Numbered from the stretch's first letter, positions 54,251 to 63,365 are shown. The stretch is 64,000 nucleotides of DNA from Arthrobacter dokdonellae (GCF_003268655.1 NZ_CP029642.1:2232001-2296000); one strand, 5' to 3'. The notes: generated from the letters alone by a model not told the origin. Program-made: numbers and translations.

Positions 54251-54478
54251 ATGGGTTTGGGCGAGAAGTTTGATGCAGCAAAGGACAAGGTCACCGGCAA
54301 GGCCAAGGAGGCTTTCGGCAAGGCGACCGACGACAATTCCATGGTCGTCGAAGGCAAGGCTGACCAAGTCAAGGGCACTGTGAAAGACAAGGTTGCCGAC
54401 CTCAAGGCGCATCTCCACGAGGACGCCGACAGGCGTCATGTGGACGACACCGAAGGCGGGGCGGCCCGTCCGGAGTAG
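54251..54478 (+). CDS. CsbD family stress protein
   Basis: A 75-residue hydrophilic CsbD-like protein, with the family pattern GLGEKFDAAKDKVTGKAKEA and the KADQVKGTVKDKVADLK repeat. General-stress proteins of unknown mechanism. GGAGG is 6-10 bases ahead of ATG 54251. A hairpin terminator follows at 54497-54524. Confidence 0.9.
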   Translation: MGLGEKFDAAKDKVTGKAKEAFGKATDDNSMVVEGKADQVKGTVKDKVADLKAHLHEDADRRHVDDTEGGAARPE

Positions 54479-54496
54479 CCAGGACGGTTGCAGGAG

Positions 54497-54524
54497 GAGG
54501 ACGGAGCATCAAGGCGCCGTCCTC
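54497..54524 (+). terminator. Hairpin terminator after CsbD gene
   Basis: GAGGACGG and CCGTCCTC pair perfectly around a 12-base loop, followed by TTCC. Confidence 0.55.
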
Positions 54525-54635
54525 TTCCCTGTTCAATCAGTTTGGTTTGTTCCGTCAAACAGCGCCGCGTGCCTAAGCCCCGGTGGCAACACGCTGGAGG
54601 CAACAACGCCTCCTGGAAAAATTGGAGACAATGCC

Positions 54636-54896
54636 ATGAAGATCCTGATCAAGCTCTTGAGCATGGGCGCCGCCCTGGCGGCGGGCGCCGCAGCACGCAA
54701 GGCACTGGAAGCGGGTTGGCGCAAGAGCACGGGAAACGAACCGCCCAAGGACGCCGGAAACCTCCGAAACCCCCTGCCCGGCGTGCTGGCCTTCGCACTG
54801 GCCACCGCGGCCTCCGGTGCCGTGATCCAGGTGGTGACGCAGCGACTCGGGCGGAAGGCCGCCCTCCGCCTCGGACGCAATCCCGCCGAGGTATAG
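54636..54896 (+). CDS. DUF4235 domain membrane protein
   Basis: An 86-residue protein with the DUF4235 layout: N-terminal hydrophobic segment (MKILIKLLSMGAALAAGAAA), a charged loop GWRKSTGNEPPKD, and a second segment (NPLPGVLAFALATAASGAVIQ). Short GGAG upstream of ATG 54636. Function unknown, common beside stress genes of Arthrobacter. Confidence 0.8.
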   Translation: MKILIKLLSMGAALAAGAAARKALEAGWRKSTGNEPPKDAGNLRNPLPGVLAFALATAASGAVIQVVTQRLGRKAALRLGRNPAEV

Positions 54897-55073
54897 GACA
54901 GTCGAAACAAGGCAGCCGACGCACTTCGCGCGACCGTAGCCGGGGTTTCGTGTGAGTGGATGCAACCGCGACCGGTGGACCTGTTCCGGTGAAAGGCCTA
55001 CGCTGGAGAACATCGAGTAGGCCTGAGCAGATTGGCCTGGGCGCGGGAGTCTTGTACCAGAGGAGCGGACGTC

Positions 55074-55739
55074 ATGCGCAAAGTGGAGGCCATGGCCGCC
55101 GGGTCCAGCGCCTTGACGGGCCCGCACCAGACCTTTTCCTACATCCTTCCGCCCGGAACGGGGTTCGCCGTCGGCGATTTTAGGTTCGACGTGGATTCCG
55201 GGCTCTGGAATTGGTCCGAGGGCTCATTCATCATCCACGGTTTCGAGCCCGGGGATATTGTCCCGACCACCGGCCTGGTCCTGGCCCACAAGCATCCTGC
55301 GGACCGGGATGAATTCGAACGGATTTTTCGCGGCGTCGTCGCCAACGGCGGCACAATGGTCAGCCATCACCGGATTATTGACGGGCACGGCAGCACGCGC
55401 CGGGTCATCATGGTCGGAGAGAGCATGGAAGATGCCGGCGGCCGTGTTTGTGCCATCCGCGGGCACTTCATCGACCTGACGCGGATCATGGATGCTGAGA
55501 CGGCGGCCGCCGCCGATGCGGCGGTGGCCGGGGTCGTAGAGAAGCGCCACTTCATCGAACAGGCAAAGGGCATCTTGATGGGCCGCTACCGAATCGACGC
55601 TGACGCCGCCTTCGCCATGTTGGCCCAAGCCTCGCAGCACTCCCAGAGGAAAGTTCGCGACCTTGCAGAGGAAGTTGTCCGTTCGGTGGCCACCGCGGGG
55701 GCACACCCACGGGCTCACAGGGCGCCGGACGGCCGCTGA
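55074..55739 (+). CDS. PAS-ANTAR domain regulator
   Basis: A 221-residue protein. A PAS-like sensor domain spans about residues 20-130 (GLWNWSEGSFIIHGFEPGD, HHRIIDGHGSTRRVIMVGE). The C-terminal ANTAR domain at about 150-205 (KRHFIEQAKGILMGRYRIDA, AFAMLAQASQHSQRKVRDLA) binds RNA hairpins to control transcription antitermination. ATG 55074 with AGGAGC ahead. PAS-ANTAR proteins respond to small ligands or redox; the signal is unknown. Confidence 0.88.
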   Translation: MRKVEAMAAGSSALTGPHQTFSYILPPGTGFAVGDFRFDVDSGLWNWSEGSFIIHGFEPGDIVPTTGLVLAHKHPADRDEFERIFRGVVANGGTMVSHHRIIDGHGSTRRVIMVGESMEDAGGRVCAIRGHFIDLTRIMDAETAAAADAAVAGVVEKRHFIEQAKGILMGRYRIDADAAFAMLAQASQHSQRKVRDLAEEVVRSVATAGAHPRAHRAPDGR

Positions 55740-55749
55740 GGGGCCGTCG

Positions 55750-56300
55750 TCACTGCGGCCCGCCCCCCGCGGTCCAAGGCCTCGAGACGGCGAGCCAGCG
55801 CGCGGTGCTGTCGGCCTGGACCAGGGCCGCATTGTGCTCTCGCAGCAGGTCATGGCACTCAGGCGTGGCGAAGCTCGCGTGCCGGACCTCCAGCGCGTGG
55901 CGCATTGGCCGGCCGGCGTCGACCGTTGTCCAACTCCGGTCCCCGAGCCGGTCGTCATGGCCCCGCGCCAGGACTGCCCTGCCTCCATTCGTTGGGGAAG
56001 GCGGGACAGGAACGCGCCGAGCACCTCGATGTCCAACACGCTCCGTTCCGGCAATTGCCACAGGACCGGGCCCAGCTTATGTCCGAGCGCCAGCACCCCG
56101 GAGGCAAAGAAGTTCGCCAGCGCGACATCGACGTTGCGCAGCCGGAGCACGTGGGTGATGAACCGTGGGCCCTTGCTGATTCCTTGCGCTGTGCCAGGCC
56201 CGCCGGGTAGAAACTGCCCCGCCAGTCTGCGTAGCGCCAGCCGGAGGTCACGATCCTCGCTGCAGGCTTCCTGTTGCTCATCATCCTTCCAGCCCCTTCC
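55750..56300 (-). pseudogene. DUF72 family protein, broken in several places
   Basis: The DUF72 fold is readable across three frames on the minus strand: IVTSGWRYADWRGSFYPAGL at the start, then FITHVLRLRNVDVALANFFA and VLWQLPERSVLDIEVLGAFL in a second frame, then RSWTTVDAGRPMRHALEVRH and FATPECHDLLREHNAALVQA in a third, ending at 55750. A stretch between the first two parts (the FYSLQRPTSY-like motif and about 40 residues) is missing. The gene is inactive. Confidence 0.75.
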
Positions 56301-56576
56301 ACGAGAGGGCCGGGCCACCACGCCTGCAGAGCCGCGTCAAGCACCTCCATTCCACGGCTGCTCTGTCCATGCGCCACCGACAAGGTGATGCCCGACGGCG
56401 CATTCCGGGGCCGGGGAGGCCGAATGGCGTAGACTTTAAGCGGCCTTCAAGCAGCGGAGACCCGTCGCTGCGTGGCATTCCCAAGACAGTGTGTCGTGGT
56501 CCCGCCGGGGGTAGGGGAGCGCAGCCGCGAGCCGGGTTTCCCTGGAATACGCGGACGCTTGACAAAGGATTTTGCG

Positions 56577-57386
56577 ATGACAACGAAAGTATCCGACGAC
56601 GAACGTCCGGAGCTGAATCCGGAGCCGGTGCCCGACGTTTTCCAGGGGAGTGACGATGGGATCTCCGCGGTCACCGTTTCTGAACAACTGCAGGACCTCG
56701 TCCTGGACAGTGCGGACGTCAGTGAATTTCTCCGTGAACTCTGCGACTATTCGGCGGCTTTGGCCGCGGTTGGTGACGGCGCGCCCTTGGATTGTGCCGT
56801 GACGTTGTACCGGCGCCGGCGCGCACTGACGGGAGCCGGAAACACGGACAGGGCACGCGTGCTCAATGAGATCCAGGAGCGCATGGGAGAGGGCCCCTGC
56901 CTGACGGCCCTGCTGGAGGAGCGCACGGTGGTCGTCGATGAAACGCTCACGGACGGCCGGTGGGCGGGCTATGCCCAGGCACTGCTCAGGGAAGGCGTGC
57001 ACAGCGTCCTGGCCGTTCCGCTGGTGCTGGAACAAGGGGCATCCGCTTCACTTAATTTCTTCTCCAGCGCCCCCCGCGTCTTTAACGAGGGGATTGTTGC
57101 CAGCGCCGAACAGTACGCGGCACAGGCCCAAAGGGCACTGCGCCTGGCCGTGCGGATCGGAGTCAAGCAGCAGAAGGCGGACGACCTCCAGGAAGCCATG
57201 AAATCGCGCACGGCAATTGATCTGGCGGTGGGCGTCATCATGGGACAGCAGCGCTGCTCACAGTCCGCCGCGTTCGAGCTTCTGAGCAGGGCGGCTTCGT
57301 CGAGAAACCAAAAACTGCGTGGCGTTGCCGAAGCGCTGCTGGCGAACGTCACCAAGAACACGGTGGAGACGCACTTCGACGAATAG
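56577..57386 (+). CDS. GAF-ANTAR domain regulator
   Basis: A 269-residue protein. A GAF domain at about 60-190 (RMGEGPCLTALLEERTVVVD, VLAVPLVLEQGASASLNFFS) is followed by ANTAR at about 205-255 (AMKSRTAIDLAVGVIMGQQR, AFELLSRAASSRNQKLRGVA). Typical actinobacterial GAF-ANTAR antiterminator with ligand or redox sensing. ATG 56577 has AAAGGA ahead; the alternative longer frame is not supported. The second ANTAR gene in 1.5 kb. Confidence 0.88.
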   Translation: MTTKVSDDERPELNPEPVPDVFQGSDDGISAVTVSEQLQDLVLDSADVSEFLRELCDYSAALAAVGDGAPLDCAVTLYRRRRALTGAGNTDRARVLNEIQERMGEGPCLTALLEERTVVVDETLTDGRWAGYAQALLREGVHSVLAVPLVLEQGASASLNFFSSAPRVFNEGIVASAEQYAAQAQRALRLAVRIGVKQQKADDLQEAMKSRTAIDLAVGVIMGQQRCSQSAAFELLSRAASSRNQKLRGVAEALLANVTKNTVETHFDE

Positions 57387-57484
57387 CCCGGGGTCTACTC
57401 CGTGGGCATTGACATCCGAAAACCGCATTGACAGCGGAGCACCACGCTGGGAACGGTCACTGCCGGCGCCTCCGCCGGGCTGTA

Positions 57485-57583
57485 TTACATTGCCACCTGG
57501 GCTTGTGTGCGGGGTACGTGCGGTTGGATGGATTCCACCATCAGGTGCTCGTCCGTTTTGCAATGTGTGCACGTCAGATGCAT
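57485..57583 (-). CDS. Possible 32-residue zinc-ribbon-like peptide, perhaps truncated
   Basis: Reads MHLTCTHCKTDEHLMVESI and QPHVPRTQAQVAM and stops. The CxxC half of a zinc ribbon is present but the expected second CxxC would lie beyond the TAA at 57485. Possibly a remnant of a small zinc-ribbon protein or a peptide. No ribosome site; low confidence. Confidence 0.3.
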   Translation of the reverse strand: MHLTCTHCKTDEHLMVESIQPHVPRTQAQVAM

Positions 57584-57830
57584 CCGCTGGTTCGTTGAAG
57601 CCGTTGCAGTGGTACAAGGAATAGTTGACGGTCATCGACGATTCCCCTGGCAATCCGGGGCTTTGATCAACACCCCGCCCATGCAGTGAAGGCGCGGTTT
57701 GGAAAGCCGGTTCCCGTCCGCGCCTGCCGAAGAATATCGATCCGGGTTGTCAGTTCACCCGCGGCCAGGCGCGCACGCGACGCCAGCTGTCCGGCGTCAA
57801 AGGCCCGCCGTCGGTGCTTTGATCATCCGG

Positions 57831-57836
57831 TAGTGT
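57831..57836 (+). promoter_or_regulatory. -10-like element before pyrimidine-dimer glycosylase remnant
   Basis: TAGTGT lies 8 bases before ATG 57845, suggesting leaderless transcription of the remnant gene. Confidence 0.3.
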
Positions 57837-57844
57837 CAGCGTTT

Positions 57845-58060
57845 ATGAGACTGTGGTCAGTGCATCCGCGGTACTTCGACCGGCAGGCATTGTTGGCATG
57901 TTGGCGTGAAGCCTGCAAACCGGAACTGCGCAGCCCATTGGTCGCGCAGGCCGGGACGGATGTGCGGATGCCCGAACCGCATCCGCTGTTCACCGTGACG
58001 GAGGGGCCGGTTGCCTCGTGGGAGCGACTGAAGGACAGCCATGGGGGTGTTTCCCACTAG
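57845..58060 (+). pseudogene. Pyrimidine dimer DNA glycosylase with internal deletion
   Basis: The frame starts MRLWSVHPRYFDRQALLACW, the clear start of bacterial T4-endonuclease-V-like pyrimidine dimer glycosylases, and ends with the family tail VRMPEPHPLFTVTEGPVASW. The middle of the protein, normally about 80 residues that contain the TRHPQL-like and Trp-rich DNA-binding parts, is absent. The remaining 71-residue reading frame is open, but cannot be a working glycosylase. Confidence 0.7.
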
Positions 58061-58109
58061 CCTGTGCCGAACCGTTGTGCGACGGGGGCCCGCGCTGCAT
58101 GTGGGCGGC

Positions 58110-58561
58110 CTAAGCGCCGGCGGAGCTGGCGGGGTCCATCAGGGCCAGCCCCGTGGCAGGGTCCAGGCGCTTGCGCAGGTGTGCCGGGGCTTCCATCAGG
58201 ATAACTTCCAGGGTGGGGAGGACGTCGAGCTTCTGCAGGTGGCCTGCCACGGCTGTCGAGTCACGCCGTCCCAGTACCGCGTGGGCGTGCAGTGTCGGCT
58301 TGCCGTGGTCGTCGGCGATGTCGCCCAGACATGATGCCAGTTCCATTTGTTCGTCAAACACGGTGGAGACGTAGCTGCTGGTTTCCGGATCAAATACCCC
58401 AGTGTGGCGCCGCTGGCCGCTCCAATGGCGGTCGGGCTGGCCGCGGTGATGAGGTACTCCGCGGCAAAATCGCCAATGGCCCGGCAGGCCTGCTCGCCCT
58501 TGTCCAGGACCAGGACGAATCGCCGCAGTCCGTGTTCCTCGTACGACAATGTCGGTTTCAT
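58110..58561 (-). pseudogene. PPC (DUF296) domain protein with one-base deletion
   Basis: Starts at ATG 58561 (AAGGGAA ahead) with TLSYEEHGLRRFVLVLDKGE and FAAEYLITAASPTAIGAASG, the PPC/DUF296 pattern. At about 58398 GGGTATTTGATCC has three T instead of four and the frame is lost. In the next frame the protein continues FDPETSSYVSTVFDEQMELA, TLHAHAVLGRRDSTAVAGHL and LEVILMEAPAHLRKRLDPAT to 58110. One-base frameshift, possibly a sequencing error. Confidence 0.75.
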
Positions 58562-58648
58562 GGTGCGTTTCCCTTCGTAGTTTGAAAGCGGGCATGGTTC
58601 GAAAGACCGTCTGAGCGTCGTCACCATGGGGCCGTCACCATCGGGCCG

Positions 58649-59611
58649 TCAAAATGGCAGGGAGGGCTCGTCGGCGGTCGCCAAGGTCAGGACGGCCTCC
58701 TCAATGCCGGGGTGGTTTTCAAGGCCGCGTTCGATGGCGCGCAGGCTTTGTGCCACTGCTGATTCGGGGCGGTTCCCCGCAAGGTCGACGGCGGCCACCA
58801 GGTAGAGCTTGCGGGGACCGACGAATTCCAGATGCAGGTACGTGATGCGCGCAATGTCCGTGCCGGCCATGAGCTGGCGGGCCACGGACTTCCTCAGCTC
58901 GGCCGTCACCGCCTGCCCCACCAGAAAGCGCCTGTTCTTTTGGATCAGCACGACGGCGATGATGCCCAACAGCACGCCAACCAGGATGGAGCCGACGGCG
59001 TCGGGCACGGGCGAACCGGTGAGCTGGCGTGCGAGGATTCCGGCAAAAGCCAGGACCAGCCCGGCCAGGGCGGCACCGTCCTCGGCGAAGACTGCGCGGG
59101 TGGTGGTGTCCGAACTGTTGAGCACCTGGTCAAGGACTGCCCGGCCCTGCTTCCGGGCGTCGCCGCGGGCTTGGCGCAGGGCCTGCAGGAATGACGTGCC
59201 TTCCAGGACAAACGCCGTTGCCAAGACCACGTAGGCCAGTGTAAAGTCACCGGCGGGCTCCGGCGTAAGAAGCTGCTGCACGCCGTGCATGATCGAGACG
59301 GCCGCGCCCGCCGTGAACAAGCCAAAGGCGGCAAACATGGACCACACGTAGGCTTCGCGTCCATATCCCATCGGGTGTGCCGCGTCGCGGGGGCGTGCGG
59401 ACTTGCGCTCGGCGATTAACAGAAAAATCTGATTGCCGGTGTCCGCCCACGAATGCGCCGACTCAGCCACCATGGAGGCCGATCCGGTGATGAGCGCCGC
59501 GGCAGTCTTTGCCAGGGCCACCACCACGTTCATGCAGAACGCAAGAACCACCGTGGCAGAAAATTGTGGCTGCTTCTTTTGCGGGAAGGAATCTTGGACG
59601 GATCTGGTCAC
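58649..59611 (-). CDS. Cation diffusion facilitator family transporter
   Basis: A 320-residue cation exporter, intact. Six hydrophobic segments, with GSASMVAESAHSWADTGNQI in segment 2 carrying the metal-binding HxxxD, and AVFAEDGAALAGLVLAFAG in segment 5 carrying ExxDG. The C-terminal cytoplasmic domain contains ITYLHLEFVGPRKLYLVAAV. Closest to the FieF/ZitB-like group; metal could be zinc, iron or manganese. GTG 59611 with AAGGAG about 7 bases ahead. Confidence 0.9.
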   Translation of the reverse strand: MTRSVQDSFPQKKQPQFSATVVLAFCMNVVVALAKTAAALITGSASMVAESAHSWADTGNQIFLLIAERKSARPRDAAHPMGYGREAYVWSMFAAFGLFTAGAAVSIMHGVQQLLTPEPAGDFTLAYVVLATAFVLEGTSFLQALRQARGDARKQGRAVLDQVLNSSDTTTRAVFAEDGAALAGLVLAFAGILARQLTGSPVPDAVGSILVGVLLGIIAVVLIQKNRRFLVGQAVTAELRKSVARQLMAGTDIARITYLHLEFVGPRKLYLVAAVDLAGNRPESAVAQSLRAIERGLENHPGIEEAVLTLATADEPSLPF

Positions 59612-59941
59612 ATCGGGCTCCTTCCCATGGCAGCGCGGGCGGGTTGGACAACCCCGTTGTGTTCATTCTGCTCCGCGGCGGCGAAAGCTGAAAGCGCGGT
59701 GGCAACGGCCTCCGGCAGGTCGCCAAAGTTGAGTGCCCGCAATGCCAAAAGTAGGGGGCCGGACGCAGCGTCGGGGCCGTGAACTCGTCGGCCCACATTC
59801 ACCGCGGGCTTAACGGGGCAAGCGGATGTGGGTCATGGATATTCCGGCAGGGCATCGTTAGAGTCGGGTGTGGCTGGTGAGGCAGAGAACCGGCCAACCC
59901 AGCCCGACAGGGCGGGCGCCATCAAGGACCAGGAGGATCAG

Positions 59942-60415
59942 ATGACCCACTCCCACAATGAACCGGTGGAAATTTCAACGCGCATGCGCTCGGGGGAGTG
60001 GACCCGGGAGAGCCTTATGGAGCTGGTGGCTTCCTATCAGGACAAGCTGCGGGAAATGGGCGCTCCTGATGGGGAGATAGAGACTTCCGTTGAGACACCG
60101 GAGGACGGTTCGGCCGATGTCAACGTGAGTTGGCAGCACGCAGGGATGCGCACCTTCGCCGAAATGGGACAGGGCACAACGCCGGAGTCGGAGAATTCGC
60201 GGGGACACGGCGAGGATATTCCCACGGGTGGGACGACTGATGACGCCAAGGGGCTGGGCGCGGTCCTGGGCGACGCTGAGCGGTCGACCATTGACGCACC
60301 GCCCACCCGCCGGGCGACGGAGGCAGCGGCGAACCAGCCATCCCCTGATCTCCTCGTGTACACCGACGAAGAGGGAAAGACCTATGTCGAGGACGCCGGT
60401 TCCGCGAAGGAATGA
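59942..60415 (+). CDS. Acidic hypothetical protein, 157 residues
   Basis: Starts at ATG 59942 with AGGAGGATCAG. Mostly charged and disordered (STRMRSGEWTRESLMELVAS; YQDKLREMGAPDGEIETSVE). The tail ends LLVYTDEEGKTYVEDAGSAK. No domain recognised. Codon pattern and ribosome site support a real gene; it could be a stress or desiccation protein. Confidence 0.6.
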   Translation: MTHSHNEPVEISTRMRSGEWTRESLMELVASYQDKLREMGAPDGEIETSVETPEDGSADVNVSWQHAGMRTFAEMGQGTTPESENSRGHGEDIPTGGTTDDAKGLGAVLGDAERSTIDAPPTRRATEAAANQPSPDLLVYTDEEGKTYVEDAGSAKE

Positions 60416-60773
60416 CACGGCCGCGGCGGCCACTTCCCCGTCCATGATGGGACGAACTTGGGCGTCGGTTTCCTCGGAGCGCCACCATGACGGCGGCCGA
60501 TGCGGCGCAAGCCATGGCCTTTTGCGGGCGGCATCACTACAGTCGCAATCAGCAGAGCCGCCATCAGTGGATGAAGCAGCCGTCGCCCGCCGCAACCCAT
60601 GCCGCACGGGCAGGGACCGACAATTTAAGGAGAAGTCATGGTGGACCGGGGGGGTGTCCCTATGTTTTTCGTCAAGGGTTTCGACGGCTTTTCTTCAAAT
60701 ACTTTTGGGGCGCCGTTTTGGGCAGGGGGTAGTGGCTGGCGGTGCGTGCCCGCCAGCTGGTAGTCCTCGGTGG

Positions 60774-61973
60774 TTAGGCGGTTTTGGCGGCTGGTGCCTC
60801 GTAGAAGGTGCCGTCGCGAAGCATGGCGAACAGGACGTCGCAACGCCGCCGGGCAAGGGCGATGAGTGCCTGGTTGTGCCGCTTGCCCTCGGCGCGTTTC
60901 CGGTCGTAGTAGGCCCGTGACAGCGGGTCCTTCAGCGCCGCGAACGCCGAGAGGAAGAACGCCCGTTTGAGGGCCTTGTTGCCCTTCTTGGAGGGGTGGT
61001 CGCCGCGGATCGAGGTCCCGGAACGCCAGGTCACCGGGGCCAGGCCGGCGTAGGAGGCCAGGTGGCCGGCGGTCTTGAATTCCTTGCCCGCGACCTCGGT
61101 GATGATGCGCGCTTCGGTCCTGACGCCGACCGCCGGCATGGATGTCAGGACTTCGTGAAGAGGGTGGGCCTCCACGAGGACCTCAACCTGGGCGAGGACT
61201 TCGTCCCGGGCGGTGCGCAGCTGCTTGAGCATGGCGGCGAGCTGGGGCAGCACGATGCCGGCGGCGCCGGTTCCGGCGACCACGACGGTCTGCTCTCCCA
61301 GGGCGGTGAACACCTCCGCCGCCCAGCGTTTCCCGGCCCGCGGCGCATGGCGTGAGAGCAGGGTTGCGACCCGGTTCTGGCCGGCCTTGCGCAGCTTCTC
61401 CGGGGCCGGGTACTTGATCAGCAGCTCGGCCATCGCGGGGTGGTCTAGGTGCGTGCCCACGACCCGTTCCAGGGCCGGGTGAACCTGGGTCAGGAGCCCG
61501 CGGATTCGGTTCGAGGTCGCGGTGGCCTGCTTGGCCAGATCGTCGTCAAAGCCGCACAGCATGGACAGCTCCGCGGCCTGCTCGTCCGCGACGACGATGG
61601 AGCGCAGGGTGTGCGGCAGGGACCTTGCTGCCTCGGCAATGATGGCTGCGTCTCGGGCGTCGGTCTTGGCCTCGCCGGGGTGCAGGTCGGCGATGCGGCG
61701 CATGGCCAGGCCCGGCAGGTAGCCGACCAGGATGCCCTCGGCCTGGGCCACGGCGACGGGCAGGGCGCCGATGGTGGAGGGCTGGTCCACGACCAGCAGC
61801 ACGGTGCCCTTGCTGGCGACGGAGCGGATGATGGCTTGTAGTTTGGCCTCGTCCTGGGGCAGGGCCCGGTCGAGGAGTTTCTTGCCGGCGCGGTCGATGG
61901 CGACGGCGTGGTGATTGCTCTTGCCGACGTCGACACCGATGAAGATGTCGACTTTTTCATGGTCCTTGATCAA
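60774..61973 (-). CDS. IS110-family transposase (DEDD plus serine type)
   Basis: A 399-residue recombinase if started at TTG 61973 with GGGAGG ahead (an ATG at 62042 gives 422 residues). The N-terminal RuvC-like domain shows IFIGVDVGKSNHHAVAID and the TDARDAAIIAEA acidic pair; the C-terminal transposase_20 domain shows LTSMPAVGVRTEARIITEVA, AGHLASYAGLAPVTWRSGTS and KKGNKALKRAFFLSAFAAL, with the catalytic serine region. This family is guided by a structured RNA encoded in the element's end (bridge RNA). No disabling change is seen. Confidence 0.88.
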   Translation of the reverse strand: MIKDHEKVDIFIGVDVGKSNHHAVAIDRAGKKLLDRALPQDEAKLQAIIRSVASKGTVLLVVDQPSTIGALPVAVAQAEGILVGYLPGLAMRRIADLHPGEAKTDARDAAIIAEAARSLPHTLRSIVVADEQAAELSMLCGFDDDLAKQATATSNRIRGLLTQVHPALERVVGTHLDHPAMAELLIKYPAPEKLRKAGQNRVATLLSRHAPRAGKRWAAEVFTALGEQTVVVAGTGAAGIVLPQLAAMLKQLRTARDEVLAQVEVLVEAHPLHEVLTSMPAVGVRTEARIITEVAGKEFKTAGHLASYAGLAPVTWRSGTSIRGDHPSKKGNKALKRAFFLSAFAALKDPLSRAYYDRKRAEGKRHNQALIALARRRCDVLFAMLRDGTFYEAPAAKTA

Positions 61974-62141
61974 CGCAAACCTCCCAGAATTTGTGTCGTG
62001 CAATGTGGTGTTGGCATGTCCTGCGGCGGCAAGGCCCGGCATCCACGTTACGGCTGACCTACACGGTGTTTCATTGCGCTGGTCCGGTCCCCATTAGCGA
62101 TCCCCTGGCGCCTATCAGATCCCGGTGACAACACCCCCCGG
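61974..62141 (-). ncRNA. Candidate bridge-RNA region of the IS110-family element
   Basis: Non-coding 168 bases upstream of the transposase up to the right end. In IS110-group elements the bridge RNA lies on this side. Several short self-complementary segments are visible (for example GGTCCGGTCCCC near 62082 and CCCGGTGACAACACCCCCCGG near the end). Structure was not computed, so this is positional inference. Confidence 0.4.
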
Positions 62142-63365
62142 ATCATGGATGACTGGGGGCTTCAATCATGCCGGGACTGACAGGCCAACAACCCCAAATC
62201 TACTGCTCAAGGGGCTACTAAAAAGGTAACGGGGCATCAACAACAGCGACCGGGTCAGGGTGCCGCTGGTCCGGGAATGGCGTTCTCGTCGAATCAGACT
62301 GGGACACCGCCATGGCGCGCGTTGTTGACCGCAGCCGATCATTGCTGAGCGAAGAGGGACCGCTGAGCCACGCCTTCTACACCAGCGGCCAACTTTTCCT
62401 CGAGGAATACTCTGCCTTGGCGGTGCTGGGCAAGGCCGGCATCGGGACACCGCACATGGACGGCAACACCCGAGCCGGGTCCTTGACCGGTGCGCCGGTC
62501 CGGAACGTCCCCGCATAGTCTGCGTTGATCCCCGCGAAACGCCGGTGGCGCTTTAGGCGGATATCCATCTTGCCGTGCGGCCCGGTACCAGCCTTGCCCT
62601 CATGCGCGGGCTCATCAGGGAGGTCATCGCCAACGGCTGGGTTGACGAAGAATTCATCAGTGCCCGTACCCTCAAGTTCGACGACGTCCGCGCTGCCGTT
62701 GATAAATGGACACCCGAGGCGGTGGCCAGGACCTGCGGCGTCTCCGCCTCCGATGTCCGGCGGGCCGCGGAAATCTTCGGCACCTCCGAACGGCCGCTGT
62801 CCACCGTCCTGCAGGGCTTCCATCAATCCTCACAGGCCACGGCGTCGGCATGCCAGGTCAACAACCTGCACCTGATGAGGGGGAAGATCGGCCGGCCGGG
62901 CTGCGGGATCCTGCGGCTGTGCACGGAGGGGCTGTTTCCGACAAATCCGGACCGCTGCGAAACGTTCGGACATGACCTGCTGACCGGTGCCACGGTCGGT
63001 GAGCAGGCCTACCGGACGAAGACTGCCCGCACGCCCCAGCTCAACGCCGCGGACCCGCATGTATGGGTCGAAGTGTCATCCGCCGACGCGCAAAGCCTGG
63101 GCGTCAGTGAGGGCGACGAAGTGTCGGTCCGGTCCCGGCGTGGGCACCCCGTGGCACAAGCCACAATTTCGGACATCCGCCCCTGCACCCTTTTTGCCCC
63201 GTTCCATGACGGATACCGGGATGCCGGCGGGGAGCCTGGCGATGCGCCCACCGCCGCCAACGCACGGACCTTGACGGAATGGAATCCGGTATCCACGCAA
63301 CCCGCCTTTAAGAACGCCGCTGTGGTTGTCGAACGGATGTCGGCGTCATCGAGGAGGGCAGAACC

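Larger units (their letters stand above)
57387..57844. other. Gene-poor stretch of about 460 bases
   Basis: Only a 32-codon Cys-rich frame at 57485-57583 is of note. No RNA gene or repeat seen. Confidence 0.4.
60646..62141 (-). mobile_element. IS110-family insertion sequence
   Basis: About 1.5 kb. The string CCGGGGGGGTGT at 60646-60657 and its near-complement ACACCCCCCGG at 62131-62141 form a short inverted repeat at the proposed ends. The transposase is on the minus strand; non-coding ends are about 168 bases (upstream side) and 128 bases (downstream side). It is inserted just after the third codon of the formate-dehydrogenase-family gene. Confidence 0.7.
60638..63350 (+). pseudogene. Formate-dehydrogenase-family molybdopterin oxidoreductase, disrupted by IS110-type element and deletions
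   Basis: A good ribosome site (TTAAGGAGAAGTC) and ATG 60638 give MVDR, then the IS interrupts. Beyond the element, MDDWG may continue the N-terminus; then NSDRVRVPLVRE, ESDWDTAMARVVDRSRSLLS, FYTSGQLFLEEYSALAVLGK and GIGTPHMDGNTR belong to the molybdopterin-binding part. A deletion and an in-frame TAG follow near 62553. The next long frame reads RPGTSLALMRGLIREVIANG, LSTVLQGFHQSSQATASACQ and GKIGRPGCGILR, jumps by another deletion to ETFGHDLLTGATVGEQAYRT, and ends with the cap domain WVEVSSADAQSLGVSEGDEV. At least three deletions plus an insertion; inactive. Confidence 0.8.

Noticed and set aside
59608..59802. 64-residue minus-strand frame overlapping the cation exporter start
   Set aside because: It overlaps by 4 bases and has a plausible composition, but no ribosome site, domain or homology pattern was visible. 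Not reported as a gene.
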